From Davidsoniella eucalypti (Eukaryota; Ascomycota; Sordariomycetes; Microascales; Ceratocystidaceae): 64,000 nucleotides of DNA. The notes below the pieces were generated by a model. The model was given only the letters and a program-made list of their open reading frames with translations. It did no database searches and was not told the DNA's origin. Each line of letters opens with the position of its first letter. Position 1 is the first letter of the stretch. The stretch is taken from NCBI GenBank assembly GCA_004009845.1, contig RMBW01000005.1, positions 558,001-622,000 of the forward strand. Reading direction: 5' to 3'. This document shows, piece by piece, positions 45,775-56,588 of the stretch. Both the position numbers and the translations under genes were made by a program.

Positions 45775-47735
45775 TCATCGTGATTCTAGCGCCTGCGCTG
45801 CTCGTTCTAAAAACAGGTTAAACTCACGAATCTGCCTTAAAGAGCCTCCGCCTTCTCCGCGACTCGATGCCGCTTCGGAGACGCTTGCAATTATAAACTC
45901 CAAGTTCGCCAATTCGAGATCCTTGGCCTCCCGTGAGTTCGTTACTTCTGGCGCCGTTAAACCTGAACTCAACGCCATTTCAACGTTGTGCATAGTAGAG
46001 GACATGGCTAGACGCTTTTGAAGCTCATCTGAGTTATGGTCGTGTACGTCGCGTGCCGCATCAATGCGTAGCGCAATCTGCTCCTTTTCTGCTCGGAGCT
46101 CAATTAACTCGGCCCGGAGACGGGCCTTATGAGCGACAGCCTGCCGTACCCGCTTCTTCAAGGCGTGGATGGCATCTAAAGATATCGTATGTTGTAGTAG
46201 ACGAGTGCGGATTTCATCTTGGAAAGCCTCGAGTGCGCGGATTTTGGCCTTGATATCCTTCTTTGTGGCGGTAGAATCGGCAGTTTCGAGAAGCATGACG
46301 AGTTGCTCGAGACATGTATCGATGACTTCCTCACATACTTGGCTGAGCACATCAATGGTGTTGACGCCGCTACGTGAAGTGTATGGAATGTCTGCCAGCA
46401 CAGAAGCTAGAGGATCGGCGTCATCGTCCTCATTAGCTGGCCGAGAGACCTTGGAGAAGCGCTGTACGGCAATAGGTATAGTAGTCTTGTTGTCCATGTG
46501 CTGCAAGCGCTCCGAGACATTGTCTGCCTGTTTGTTTTGTTTCTTTTTCTTCTTGTTATTTTGTGACACTCGTTGTGGTGATGATTGTGGTTTTGTTTGC
46601 CGCGAGCGTTTTGGCGCTGGCGGGCGATCTTCGAGTTCGGGAGTTGGTGATGGCGAGTGACTTATGGTCTGGTCATTAATCACCTCTAATGCGATGGGAG
46701 AAGAGGGAGTCCGCGAGGCAGCAGCTTCACTACCGATATCCGGTGAGTTATGTCGTTGTCGCTTGTGTCCGGCTAATGTCTGGGCAGCTTCCGTGTCGCT
46801 GGTTTCCTCCGCCACGTCGTCATCGGAATAATCAGCGTGTGTAGGTCCCTCAAGATCATCCCCTGGAAGATCAAACTGTGGCGGTTCTGGTGACGCAGGA
46901 ATCTCGAGCTTATTCTTGACACTGTGTTTTACAATGCGATCAGCCTCGGGCGAGAGCTCATCGATATCTTCTGCCGCAAGTTCTGTCATGCGAGAAAGGC
47001 GCGAGAGTCTAGATGCTTTGGATAATCTTGTTTTGTTTCGGCTAGCCATACGAGATTTGCGTGTTAGTGGCGACGATGCCTCCATTGCGGCGTCTAGCAT
47101 ATCGGAGTCGAAATTGGTTGTAGCATTATTCAAACGTGCGCTAGACGGCGGGGCACTGATGACTTGTTCGAAGCGTCGACGTTGGCCGCTGCCTGGCGCA
47201 TTAGGGGGGCTCTCGCCGATCTCCTCGGCAATCGTGACATTGCTCCTTCTTACACTGCGCCGTGACGTGCTGGATGGAAGCTCCTCGAGGTCGTCTGGCG
47301 CACCTTCTGTAGCGGGTGTTACACGGGTTCTCCGTTCCGGAGAGATTTTTGGCGGTGGTAAAGTGCGGGCAAATGATCTCCGGGCAGGCCTTAGCGCTGG
47401 TTCTTCTATTTGTGGTTCTGGCGATACTGATGATGCTGATGCTGATGCTGATGACGATGATGGCTCGGGCTCTGGCGCTGTCGCAATCGGAAAGCTTTCG
47501 GTGGGGAAGAGTGAGCCAAATTCTATATCGTCTACTTGATGTCGTCTAGGCGCATCATATAGTCAGTTTGTGCTCTCAATTCCATTATCTCGTACAGAAA
47601 AATAGGCAAACTTACTGTGCACCACGAAGGCGCTGTTGCATGCGCTCGGCTCGCGCTATGTAGCTTCTGGTTAGTCATATGATCAATCAAATTGACATCG
47701 CCTTATCTATATGTCTGTATATACTTACTAGCCAT
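45775..47735 (-). CDS. AME1: Probable inner kinetochore protein CENP-U/Ame1 (Mis17)
   Basis: Exons 47729-47735, 47616-47655 and 45775-47545 encode 605 residues. The N terminus, MATRAERMQQRLRGAQRR, resembles the Mis12-complex-binding start of Ame1/CENP-U proteins. A long acidic and Ser/Pro-rich disordered part with basic patches (NNKKKKKQNKQ) follows. Near residue 400 is SGVNTIDVLSQVCEEVID, the conserved core of the Ame1/CENP-U family, then a long coiled coil (KKRVRQAVAHKARLRAELIE) that would pair with Okp1/CENP-Q. The COMA complex links centromeric nucleosomes to the outer kinetochore. The first coding exon is only seven bases, inferred from ATGGCTA|GTAAGT and the conserved sequence restored after splicing; the family call is from memory of motifs. 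Confidence 0.7.
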
Positions 47736-48612
47736 TGCGCCTGATTTTGGTTAGTCGCAAGCTCGGTCGATGATTTTGGAGTCGCGATACTCAGTTTTGG
47801 TGTTTGTGATTCTGATGTCATTTTTGGGGTCAAAGAGGGAATTTGCGACGCGAGGCTACCTTTGCTTTTTTACGCGTTGCTGATAGTAGAGTACACAATA
47901 TTACACGTGGGCCGCACCAAAGAATAAGTACTGCACTATCTAAACATCGTTTAGCAGGCCTGTCGCGGGGTTGATCAGTAGTCCAGGATCGAGACAATGA
48001 TTCAAAGAAACTAATTGATTGACGCAAAGAAGAGCAGGGCTAGAATTGCTTTTGGAATTTCTCGAAGCTACTGGCAGAGGCTGAATAATTGGATAATTGG
48101 GTGCTTCAACCGTACCAGTCAATACAGTTTTTTTTGGACATTTGAAAACTCCGGTTGAATTCCGTCAACGGTGTCGATTCCGGCTGTTATTCCCAAGTAC
48201 GAGATAAAAGGAGCTCATCCCCTGACCTGGCTGCATGTTATTGTTAATTGTTGTTGTTGTTATATCTATACTAAGCCGAGGCTCGTTTGCTGAGGCGTCT
48301 CGATGTGGAGCTTTCGCCGAGTAGGAAAGTCCCAACAAAGAATAGCCAAGCCTTAAAATATGTTATCATTGTGGCTTTAGTCTCAAGAAGGCGTTGTGGA
48401 AGGAGGCCGTGATGGGGTCTTCCCTTAGTTTTTTATCCTGCTTGCAAAATACGGAGCGAAGTCCGGCCCAACAAAGCGCCGACCAGGCAGCTTCAGCATG
48501 TCTATGATGTATATAGTCTTCAATATATATCAATTATTTTCCTCTCTTAATTGAGTTCTTCGGTTTATTTGTCCTAATAATCCATACGTGAATAACATAT
48601 CGTATCGCCAGC
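47736..48612. other. Divergent promoter CENP-U-like / PaxU-like
   Basis: An 880-base spacer between divergent genes. A GTTGTT run is at 48243-48261. No gene is supported. Confidence 0.55.
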
Positions 48613-49527
48613 ATGGCCTCTTCTTCCTCCTCGTCTATATCTACGAAGCCCGAGGCCTTCCCGGGCTTCACGCGCATCACCAACCAGATTTATATCCACA
48701 AGCCATCTGCTACGGAAGCCGCAATCACGCCGCCGTCTACCGTACCGCCGCCTCGGGCTATCATCCTCTATGGTTGGGGCGATGGCCTTCCACGTCATGT
48801 CGCTAAATATACCGACGGCTTCCGCACCCTGTTCCCCTCAGCCACTATAATCGCCGTGCTCTCGCCTATATTGAAGGCTCTCACGCAGGGAATGACAGCG
48901 CGCGCTGAGCACATGGGCCGCCTCATCGACCTTGCCTATCCACCTAATACCGTCTACTCCGCCGCTGCTCCCGAGGACGCCGTGCTAGTTCAGGCCATGT
49001 CCAACACCGGAGCCATCAACCATACGGCTACTATGCACGCCTACACGCAGCGCTTTGGCCGCGCCATGCCGTACCGTCTTTTGAGTCACGATTCTATGCC
49101 TGGCAGCGTTAAGCTGACCTGGGAGAACATGCCGCGCTGGTCGCGGGCAATGGCACTTGGCACGGCCAACTTTTTCCCATGGCCGTTCTTTGTAACGCAG
49201 GCAATCTGGGGTGCCTTTTTAGCCAGTAATGAGTTTGGCCATTGGCTCTTTGGCGTTGATACCCCGCAGGTCAATGCTAGCAAGGTCGCCATTAACGAAC
49301 TGTATTCGTACAAGGATATGCTGAAGTTGTACATGTATAGCAAGGAGGATGAGATCATCTACTGGAAGGACGTCGAGGAGGCCATGGCCTTGAGCAAACA
49401 ACATGGATACAACATAATGGCCAAGATATTCTCCGGTAGCGGCCACGTAGGCCATCTCAGAATAGCCCCCGAAGAGTACTGGACAACCCTTACTGAAGCA
49501 TGGGCATCGGTGGCGCCCACCGTATAA
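48613..49527 (+). CDS. TMEM53/PaxU-family (DUF829) alpha/beta-hydrolase-like protein
   Basis: An uninterrupted frame of 304 residues. RAIILYGWGDGLPRHVAKYTDGFRTLFPSA is the conserved opening of the DUF829 family, in which the first strand is followed by W-G-(A/D) and R-H-(V/L)-x-K-Y. The middle part (MPYRLLSHDSMPGSVKL, FFPWPFFVTQAIWG) may touch a membrane. The end, LYMYSKEDEIIYWKDVEEAM and GSGHVGHLRIAPEEYW, places a late Asp and His as in alpha/beta hydrolases. The family includes fungal PaxU and animal TMEM53, a nuclear-envelope protein. PaxU was named from an indole-diterpene cluster, but no other cluster gene is nearby, so a role in that pathway is not suggested. Confidence 0.85.
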   Translation: MASSSSSSISTKPEAFPGFTRITNQIYIHKPSATEAAITPPSTVPPPRAIILYGWGDGLPRHVAKYTDGFRTLFPSATIIAVLSPILKALTQGMTARAEHMGRLIDLAYPPNTVYSAAAPEDAVLVQAMSNTGAINHTATMHAYTQRFGRAMPYRLLSHDSMPGSVKLTWENMPRWSRAMALGTANFFPWPFFVTQAIWGAFLASNEFGHWLFGVDTPQVNASKVAINELYSYKDMLKLYMYSKEDEIIYWKDVEEAMALSKQHGYNIMAKIFSGSGHVGHLRIAPEEYWTTLTEAWASVAPTV

Positions 49528-49709
49528 GAGAGTAGACATGTTAACATAGACTGAGCAGTAGATAGAGATACATGGAGTATGAAGTTTGTTAAACTGATTC
49601 ATGGTTTATAGATATAGAGGAATATAGCGACAAAGTATATCGCTGTGCTGTGTTTTCCAGTTCCAGCAAACGTTCTGACAAAGGAAAAAAACAAAACAAA
49701 AACTAAATA

Positions 49710-49758
49710 ACGTACTTCACCACTTCACGGGCCGCACCACTTTCAGGGCCACTTTTCC
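49710..49758 (+). repeat. Left terminal inverted repeat of pogo element
   Basis: Forty-nine bases with no mismatch to the reverse complement of 51521-51569. The outermost six bases ACGTAC make the two ends read ACGTAC...GTACGT. Confidence 0.95.
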
Positions 49759-49806
49759 CCACCACCACCACTCCAACTTCAAGACGAGTTTACTTACGCA
49801 CTTACG

Positions 49807-51462
49807 ATGCCAAACTTTCTCCGCGAGTCTCGAATCATTCTTGCGATCGAGGCAAAGCGAACGACACCGGAATTGAGTATTCGAAAGCTCGCAAAGCTAT
49901 TCGATGTCCCACGAACGACGCTCCAGTACAGAATAGCTGGAAGAGCCTTTGATGCCGATAGAACCCACGGCTTGCCGCTCTTGACCCCGAGTGAAGAGGA
50001 GTCGATTGTTCAATATATCCTCCAGCTAGATGCAAGAGGGTTTTCCCCCCGGAGGGTTGACGTGAAAGATATGGCCAATCGTTTGCTCGGGATACGCGGC
50101 CTTAAACGCGTCGGAAAGAACTGGACTGACCGCTTTGTTGCACGACGACCAGAGCTACGTACGCGTTTCTCTCGCGTTTACGACTACCAAAGGGCCTTGC
50201 AAGAAGATCCCCATGTGTTGGACGCGTGGTTCCGTTTGGTCACCAACATGCGTGCGAAGTACGCTATCCAGGACTGCGATTTCTACAACTTCGACGAGAC
50301 GGGCTTTGCAATGGGCATGATTCGGCCCGGGACAGTAGTTGCGCGTTCAGAACGAGTCGGTAAGCCAAAGGCTATCCAACCCGGTAATCGAGAATGGGCG
50401 ACAGCGATTTGCAGCGTTGCGGCGGATGGCCATGTGGTGCCGCCTTTTCTTTGCGTTGCGGGCCGATTTCACCTCGCCGCCTGGTACTCCGACGGTCACA
50501 TTCCAGCCAACTGGGTTGTCAAAACGACCCAAAACGGCTGGACCGATCATAATACGGGTCTCGAATGGCTCCGGCACTTTGATCAGCATACAAGGGCCCG
50601 TCAAAAAGGTCAACACCGGATGCTCGTGCTTGACGGCCACGAGAGCCACATTAACGCCGAATTCGACGAATACTGCAAGATCAACGATATCATACCACTC
50701 TGCCTGCCGGCCCATTCCTCGCACTTGACCCAGCCTCTCGATGTCGGTGTTTTTGGCCCGTTGAAGAAGGCATACGGCGACCAGATCTCGTTCCTTGCCC
50801 GGGCCAACAGAATGCACATCACCAAGGACGACTTCTTCCCCGCGTTCCGGGCCGCCTTCAACGCCGTTTTTACGGAACAAAACGTCAAGGGTGGCTTCCG
50901 AGGGGCCGGCCTAGTCCCTTTCAATCCGGACACTGTGATTTCGAAGCTAGATGTCAAGTTGCGGACGCCGACAACTCCCGGGACCTTCGATGGCCCACCT
51001 CAACCTTGGGTCTCCCAGACGCCTCGGACCGCCACCGAGGCCATTTCACAGTCGACTCTCATCAAGGATCGAGTTACCAGGCACCAAGGAAGCTCTCCAA
51101 CACCGATTTTAGCCTCTGTTGACCAATTGGCCAAGGCTACGGTAGCTGTTAACCACCAGCTTACACTTTTGGCCAGTGAGGTCAAGGCACTTCGAGAGGC
51201 TAACGAAGCCCTCTCGAAACGCCGTCGGGCCAAAAGAACCCGATTACAGGATTCGGGACCTCTTACCGGTGAGGAAGCCACCCAGCTTTTGGTGGAAAAG
51301 GGCGTTGTTGAGCAGGAAGGACGAGACAAAGGTGCGGGGGAGGGGTCGCCGAAGCGGCGCAAAATGAGCACGCGGCACTGTGGCATCTGTCGGAAGGCCG
51401 GCCACAATGCAAGGACCTGCCCAGGGGAGATAGACGCAAGTAGTTCATCGGATTCCGAGTAG
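49807..51462 (+). CDS. Pogo/Fot1 transposase
   Basis: One frame of 551 residues. It has an N-terminal psq-type helix-turn-helix (SIRKLAKLFDVPRTTLQYRI), a CENP-B-type DNA-binding half (DVKDMANRLLG..GKNWTDRFVARRPEL), and the DDE_1 catalytic domain with NFDETG (Asp163), VLDGHESH (Asp276) and TQPLDVG (Asp312), a DD35D arrangement. After a coiled coil (LASEVKALREANEALSKRRR) the protein ends in a CCHC zinc knuckle CGICRKAGHNARTC. All key residues are present, so the enzyme may be active. The start ATG follows the left inverted repeat by 48 bases. Confidence 0.96.
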   Translation: MPNFLRESRIILAIEAKRTTPELSIRKLAKLFDVPRTTLQYRIAGRAFDADRTHGLPLLTPSEEESIVQYILQLDARGFSPRRVDVKDMANRLLGIRGLKRVGKNWTDRFVARRPELRTRFSRVYDYQRALQEDPHVLDAWFRLVTNMRAKYAIQDCDFYNFDETGFAMGMIRPGTVVARSERVGKPKAIQPGNREWATAICSVAADGHVVPPFLCVAGRFHLAAWYSDGHIPANWVVKTTQNGWTDHNTGLEWLRHFDQHTRARQKGQHRMLVLDGHESHINAEFDEYCKINDIIPLCLPAHSSHLTQPLDVGVFGPLKKAYGDQISFLARANRMHITKDDFFPAFRAAFNAVFTEQNVKGGFRGAGLVPFNPDTVISKLDVKLRTPTTPGTFDGPPQPWVSQTPRTATEAISQSTLIKDRVTRHQGSSPTPILASVDQLAKATVAVNHQLTLLASEVKALREANEALSKRRRAKRTRLQDSGPLTGEEATQLLVEKGVVEQEGRDKGAGEGSPKRRKMSTRHCGICRKAGHNARTCPGEIDASSSSDSE

Positions 51463-51520
51463 AAGTAATTGATTTGACCACTTTTTCGTGGAGTTATGAG
51501 GGTTGCAAGTTAGGTAGTCT

Positions 51521-51569
51521 GGAAAAGTGGCCCTGAAAGTGGTGCGGCCCGTGAAGTGGTGAAGTACGT
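51521..51569 (-). repeat. Right terminal inverted repeat of pogo element
   Basis: Perfect inverted copy of 49710-49758, followed by the TA target duplicate. Confidence 0.95.
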
Positions 51570-51716
51570 TAGGTATATAGAGAAGCGCCAGTATCCTTGT
51601 GTGTTGCTATATAGTTGATGCAACCACACCCCCAAAACGCCGTCATAAAGAGAAAAGAAAAAGAAAGAATGGTGGAATATCTACAAAGGGGAAGAGCGGG
51701 CAAATGTGGGTTGATT

Positions 51717-52851
51717 TTACAGCTCAATTAAAGAACCCTTGAGGGTCTTCTTGGGCTCCCACTGCATCGAGTCCTCGTTGAACACATGGCTGTAATACAT
51801 TGTTAGTAATTTTGCCTGATACAATGATCCTTTTGATGTGATGTAATGACTTACTCGTTGAACTCAGTGTCCTTTAGGGCCTTGATGCCATACTTGTTGG
51901 CAATGACCTCCTTGAACCCATACGGAATGAGAGCGCTGACGCCCTCGAGCTGAGTCTCTCTCAATGGGAAGATGTCGCTCTCGTTGTACTCAGTGCCGCT
52001 CTTATCGTGGAGGACCTGTGTAGGGTTGCCTTCCGCGTCCAGCTGATACCGGACGGCCGAGATGTCGACGTACAGACCGTTCTGGAGATCGATCCAGCGC
52101 GCGTCGATCGAGTTGGACATGTCAACAGCACCATCCTTGAAGTTCGGGTTGACCTCAAGACGGAAGCGGCGGCCCTCGGGAATACCGTCGTACTGATAGA
52201 AGAACATGGTCATGTTATAGTAAGCGGCAAGGAAGTTGAGACTGCCCTCGCTGATTTGCATGTCAGCATCTGAGTCCCAAGGAAGAACCTGTAGAAAAAA
52301 GACAAATGATTAGTCTCGATGTTTATTTTTATTGACCAAGGTCCCATCGGGTCTACCGGCATAAGGCTGCAGAGGCCCCCGGTAGACGAGTCTTGGCATA
52401 TATTCCGTCTGATATAGTTGACTTACCCGCTGACCCCACCACCAACCAAGAAGACTGCCGTCCATTAACCAGGCTTCGACACTGAGATCTGTAAGCGTGG
52501 CCAGGCAGGTCTGAATTAAAGTCTGCATTGCCTCCTTCTGTTCTGAGTATGGCAGAGGTGCTGAAGCGATACGTGGATCATAGTGAGGGTGGAAGCTACA
52601 CACGATTTTATGTTAGACTAAGAAACGACGAAAAGAGTACAGAGAGGAAATAATAAAGAAAAGACATACGATGCTTCCTTGAAATATGCTGGTTTGCTGT
52701 TTGAATCTGAAAGGGGCTTTTCTTGCTGGTTGGCATCGGCGTTGATATTGAAGTTGCTAGTGGTTGATTCCAATTTGGGCAGCGAAGGAGTGCTGATAGC
52801 AAGGCCAGAAACACCAAGCACTGATGACAGGAGTACAAGAGTAGCCTTCAT
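51717..52851 (-). CDS. LicD-family phosphotransferase, secretory pathway
   Basis: Four exons (52670-52851, 52427-52595, 51855-52288, 51717-51789) encode 285 residues. MKATLVLLSSVLGVSGLAIS is a signal peptide or anchor. The LicD nucleotidyltransferase-like core follows: AWLMDGSLLGWWWGQRVLPWDSDADMQI (residues 102-128), with the DGSLLG and WDxDxD motifs expected to bind metal and nucleotide sugar or CDP-linked donor. Relatives include yeast Mnn4, which is required for mannosylphosphorylation of glycans, and fukutin. Short length and lack of the Mnn4 KKKKEEEE repeat suggest a small Pezizomycotina LicD protein whose acceptor is unknown. The intervening pogo element lies just past its 3' end. Confidence 0.82.
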
Positions 52852-53893
52852 GGTGTTGGTGCGTTAAGTGTAAGAGGTGTGAAGTAGTATGATATGGTGT
52901 GATATAATGGATCGAAGATGGGACAGATCGCAGGCGATCAATATTGTGTGTTGAATAGAAGACTAGATTGAAGACTGATAAGATGAGAATGATATCGAAA
53001 AACAAAGTAAAGAAGAACTTGAGGGCTTCATATCTATATATCCACGTCGCCTACGCCCCGACCAGGACATCGACCAGGACTTACGAAGCATCCGCCACTC
53101 CAGAGCATGCTTGCACACACACTTACTTGATCCTTCAGCTAAGTAGTTCTGCAAACAACGTGAAAAGACCAGGCGACTTTACTGACTGACTGATTGGAAG
53201 TGACTGATAATTCATGCATTTCGAACATTTTCCTGGCCCGACTGACGGGCTGCTGCTCGGCCAATTGCTGCACTGGGGCATGTTCCCAATAGATCGAGCC
53301 CTGGCAAAGCATAAGCATGCAAATAAATACCAGATATTGTGTTTCTGAGCTCTAAAATTCACGAGTTATTGCTGATAGCCTACACGGTATGCCATAGACA
53401 ATATAGTTTAGTGCCTTCGAAGCCTTCCCTTCCTTGACTTCAGCAGTACGTTCTACTTTGCTATTTGGCTATTTCAGGTGATTAACAAGGATGCTGTTGG
53501 TGCTAGAGCGATGAAACCAACCAAGTACGCCTGGAAGGCCGCGTCATTATCCAGCGCCCACATGTTACTTTTCCCCTCTATAACATGAACTGACAGGCTT
53601 ATTGGCGCCTGCTGCGGCCCAGGATACTGCTGAGAAGTACGTGTAGCCTCTGAAAGTGCTGGCTCCGCTGGGCTTCCGGATTCGGCATAACCCTGCTGCG
53701 GGCACACCGCGCCAGTCTGAGTGACGCACGACTATAGTGTCCTTAGCGATGCTCACAAATGCTAAAATAGGTGCACAGGACACTATCCGGCTGTGTTCAT
53801 CAAGAAAGCCTCCAAACATCTAAAAAGCCCATCTCACGGGCAAGCAAATGCGGGATGGGACGTCGGTAACGCCATAGCAAAGCCTGCCATGAG
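52852..53893. other. LicD promoter and spacer
   Basis: No gene is supported. Short frames on both strands lack protein-like features. CAGGACATCGACCAGGAC, a small imperfect tandem, is at 53062-53079. Confidence 0.5.
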
Positions 53894-54411
53894 TTTTTTT
53901 TTTTTTTTTTTTAATTTTATCAGGTACAAAGCATGCATGAGTAGCATAACTTTATCGGTGCTTGTTCTTGGCGGTGGAAAGTTGCATTGTTTGATTCTAG
54001 TTATCTTGCCTTTCGTTGAGAATAAGAGCTGGTTGGCTTGGAATTAATTCAATTCTGCACAGTCTCTCAATTAGGGTTTCTTTCTTTGTATCTTCAAAAT
54101 TTACTTACTTCCTCTTTGGGATTTGTTTGGTTTGTTTTTTCGTCATTGCCTTTATAGCGTCGTCGTCATCCTTTTTATGCTCCGCTTTTTTGCAGCTCAT
54201 CATTTCAAGATTCCAGGCTTGTAGGCCACTGAAATAACACTTGATGTTTTCCTACAAGTGCATACGATGATGATGATTTTATTTATAGCGCTCCTTTTCG
54301 ACTCTGGGCGAGGCCGTTGTGTCCTGACTAATTTTCTATTCCTAGTATCTGGGACTGCTCACTAATCTGGCATCCATCCGTTTTACAGTAGCAACACCTC
54401 CATATAAGTAT

Positions 54412-54412
<1 letters not shown>
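53894..54412 (-). mobile_element. LINE 3'-end fragment, first copy
   Basis: A run of 19 T (53894-53912) looks like a poly(A) tail of a minus-strand insertion. Sequence 54265-54350 (GATTTTATTTATAG.., GGGCGAGGCCG, ..ATTTTCTATTCCTAGTATC) is about 75% similar to 54460-54560 in the next copy. No coding part remains. It is unclear whether 53913-54254 belongs to the same element. Confidence 0.5.
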
Positions 54413-54413
<1 letters not shown>

Positions 54414-54445
<32 letters not shown>

Positions 54446-55200
54446 CATCAATCTTATGCAGCTATAGAGCTATGAAGATGATTGTATTTATAGTCTAGAG
54501 ATTTATCTAAGAGCTCGGGCGAGGCCGTGTTTCCTAGCACCAATTTTCTATTCCTAGTATCCGGGGTAGTCTACATACGTCCTTAGCAAAAACAAAAATA
54601 AAATAAAAACTAATAAAAATAAAAATAAAAATATAAGGAAAAAGAAGAAAGATTTCCACGATCCTCAACCCTCTGCAGTGGCTGTGCCTGTTTTCATGCC
54701 TTTTTTGCCAGTGTTCTTCTACCTTTCATAGTCATGAGTAGTTTTTTGGTCCCAAGGTTTCAGCCTTTTGCGACAAGTCCAGATATGGGTCCTGTCCTTG
54801 TCTTTGCCACACCTGTGGCATTCCATTGTGGCGTTCGCGTCAAACCTCTCATGATATTCTTTAAAGTCACCAGACCGGCCAGTACCTTCTTGTCCCCCAG
54901 GTATGGCGACTTCACCGCATCAGCTCTCTCATTGCCGCCGATTCCCTTGTCCGGGGGTCCAGAAGCAGTACCTTTCTTCAATGTCTGAATAAGCTTCTTG
55001 ACCTCGTCAATTGCCTCTTGTGAGGATCCTGACTTGTTGTGTGATCCATTTTGTATAAGGGATACCGCGGCCCTGTTGTCGAGGCAGATCCAGATGTTTG
55101 TACACCTGTCCGTCAGTGTCGGGGTGAGGCCTTTTAGTCCATGTAGTATCGCAAATATTTCTGCGTCTATGACCTCTTTCCAAACTATGAAGATGTACAG
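54414..55200 (-). mobile_element. 5'-truncated LINE (Tad1-like) with RNase H relic
   Basis: A run of 28 T (54414-54441) marks the 3' poly(A) end of a minus-strand insertion, followed by the shared 3' untranslated segment. Further in, minus-strand translation gives KEVIDAEIFAILHGLKGL, NIWICLDNRAAVSLIQNG, GSSQEAIDEVKKL and DKGIGGNERADAVKSP, in the order of the RNase H domain of Tad1-like elements (acidic, DN, SSQ and GNE-AD motifs). The WxxGH part before GNE is disrupted, and similarity stops near 55200, so reverse transcriptase and endonuclease are absent. Confidence 0.75.
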
Positions 55201-56588
55201 ATCGTATGTATCTCTACCGTATTTGATAACCCTAACAATGTTCCATTGTTCTTATGGGCAGAAATAAATTACTTGTTTCAAACCAAAATTAGACTGTTCC
55301 TAACAATCAGCTGTTTTTCATCGATAGAACAATTTATTACTTTTATATAAATTCACTGATTATACGTGAGACACATCGTGTTGCAAATTGAATAGTTGTG
55401 CGTCTTTCTCAATAATATATGATAATTTCATACCACCCTACCATGACCCTCAAACCACAGAGATGTGTTTTGAAGCAGCCACTGATGCAACTGTTATTTT
55501 TGTAGGTGTACTTTAGGATTCCTGTCTACGGGACGCGTAACGTCTATACATCTATACAAGCCTTTTAAATACATAAAAGTCTCGGGCCCTTGACTGTTGT
55601 AGTGGCGCGCTGCCAGTTACATCCAAACATAGCGCCACACTGTATGTATATTCAACGTCCTAAATCACTAAGATGGGGCTTGTCAACTTGTGGCTGCAAT
55701 GGCTGAGGAGGTCCATTCATGTGGCGCCTGAATCAGTTAGTGACAGGATCTAGCTGATGCAAGCTCTCAGCAACTGAAACTGGATAGTGCCGTGTTGGGT
55801 TCCTGATAAGCCCCTAGCATGACCGATAAGAAACCTCCCACTGGAGCTACAGTAGTATACAGCACTAAACAGTACCTAAGCTTTGGCTTTACCAACGCTG
55901 ATCTGCCTCCGAATTGCTGTCTCTTCCAAGTTATAGATTCTCGTACTTGAACATCAAACACTAGGCTTTTTGTGTCTGTCGTTTTCCCCGTATATTCAGA
56001 AATACACCATCGCATCACAATCTTGACTTCTATCTTGCTCGTCTGGAACGAGAAACGGTTGTCACTGAGACGCTTTGTCACTACAGCTCCAGCATTACTT
56101 TAAAATTGCTTCGGCTTGGCCTTCTTTCTAACTGTGTTGTCTGCCTATCTGCATATGTCACTTGACTTAATCAACCAGCCGACGAACCTGCTTTGAATCG
56201 CATACTTCTTAGCACTACCGACTTATCGAATCGATTTGCTGGAAGCATTCCGTTTTTATATTCTTTCTTACCTCATATATTCCCTCATATTCCCGACCGC
56301 ATAGCTCTTTCAGCATTTACTTCACCTAGTCTGCACCACATCATAGCGCCTTTACTCATACTTTATTCCTTTGCGCCCGCTTTACAGCCTTGTAATAGCT
56401 CATACCGGATTTCCATAACATAACTCTCTTCCACAAGCCAGAATTGACCCGCATGCACCGACAGTGCCTATTGCACCGCAATTTTCGAGTCTCATAGTTG
56501 CCACATTATACTTTTCTACAACGCATACGTTCACACAAACACAACTATATCACATTACATTGCATCTTCTACACAGCAGCAACCAACC
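55201..56588. other. Spacer and ERD2 promoter
   Basis: About 1.4 kb without a supported gene. A 104-codon minus-strand frame at 55767-56081 is not recognised and lacks support. The last 400 bases are pyrimidine-rich, leading to ERD2. Confidence 0.5.

Larger units (their letters stand above)
49708..51571. mobile_element. Apparently intact Fot1/pogo DNA transposon
   Basis: The element (49710-51569, 1860 bases) has perfect 49-base terminal inverted repeats and is flanked by TA on both sides (49708-49709, 51570-51571), the target duplication of Tc1/mariner-pogo elements. The termini begin ACGTACTTCACCACTTCACG, and within each repeat the word CCACTT(T)CA occurs twice. The single gene is open from end to end. 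Identical termini and an uninterrupted gene point to recent transposition. It lies in the space between the convergent PaxU-like and LicD genes and breaks neither. Confidence 0.95.

Noticed and set aside
48613..52851. Indole-diterpene cluster suggested by PaxU-like gene
   Set aside because: No prenyltransferase, cyclase or P450 is nearby; DUF829 proteins are widespread and the neighbours are kinetochore, transposon and LicD genes.
55767..56081. Minus-strand 104-codon frame
   Set aside because: No recognisable motif, no supporting splice sites, and it sits among transposon debris.
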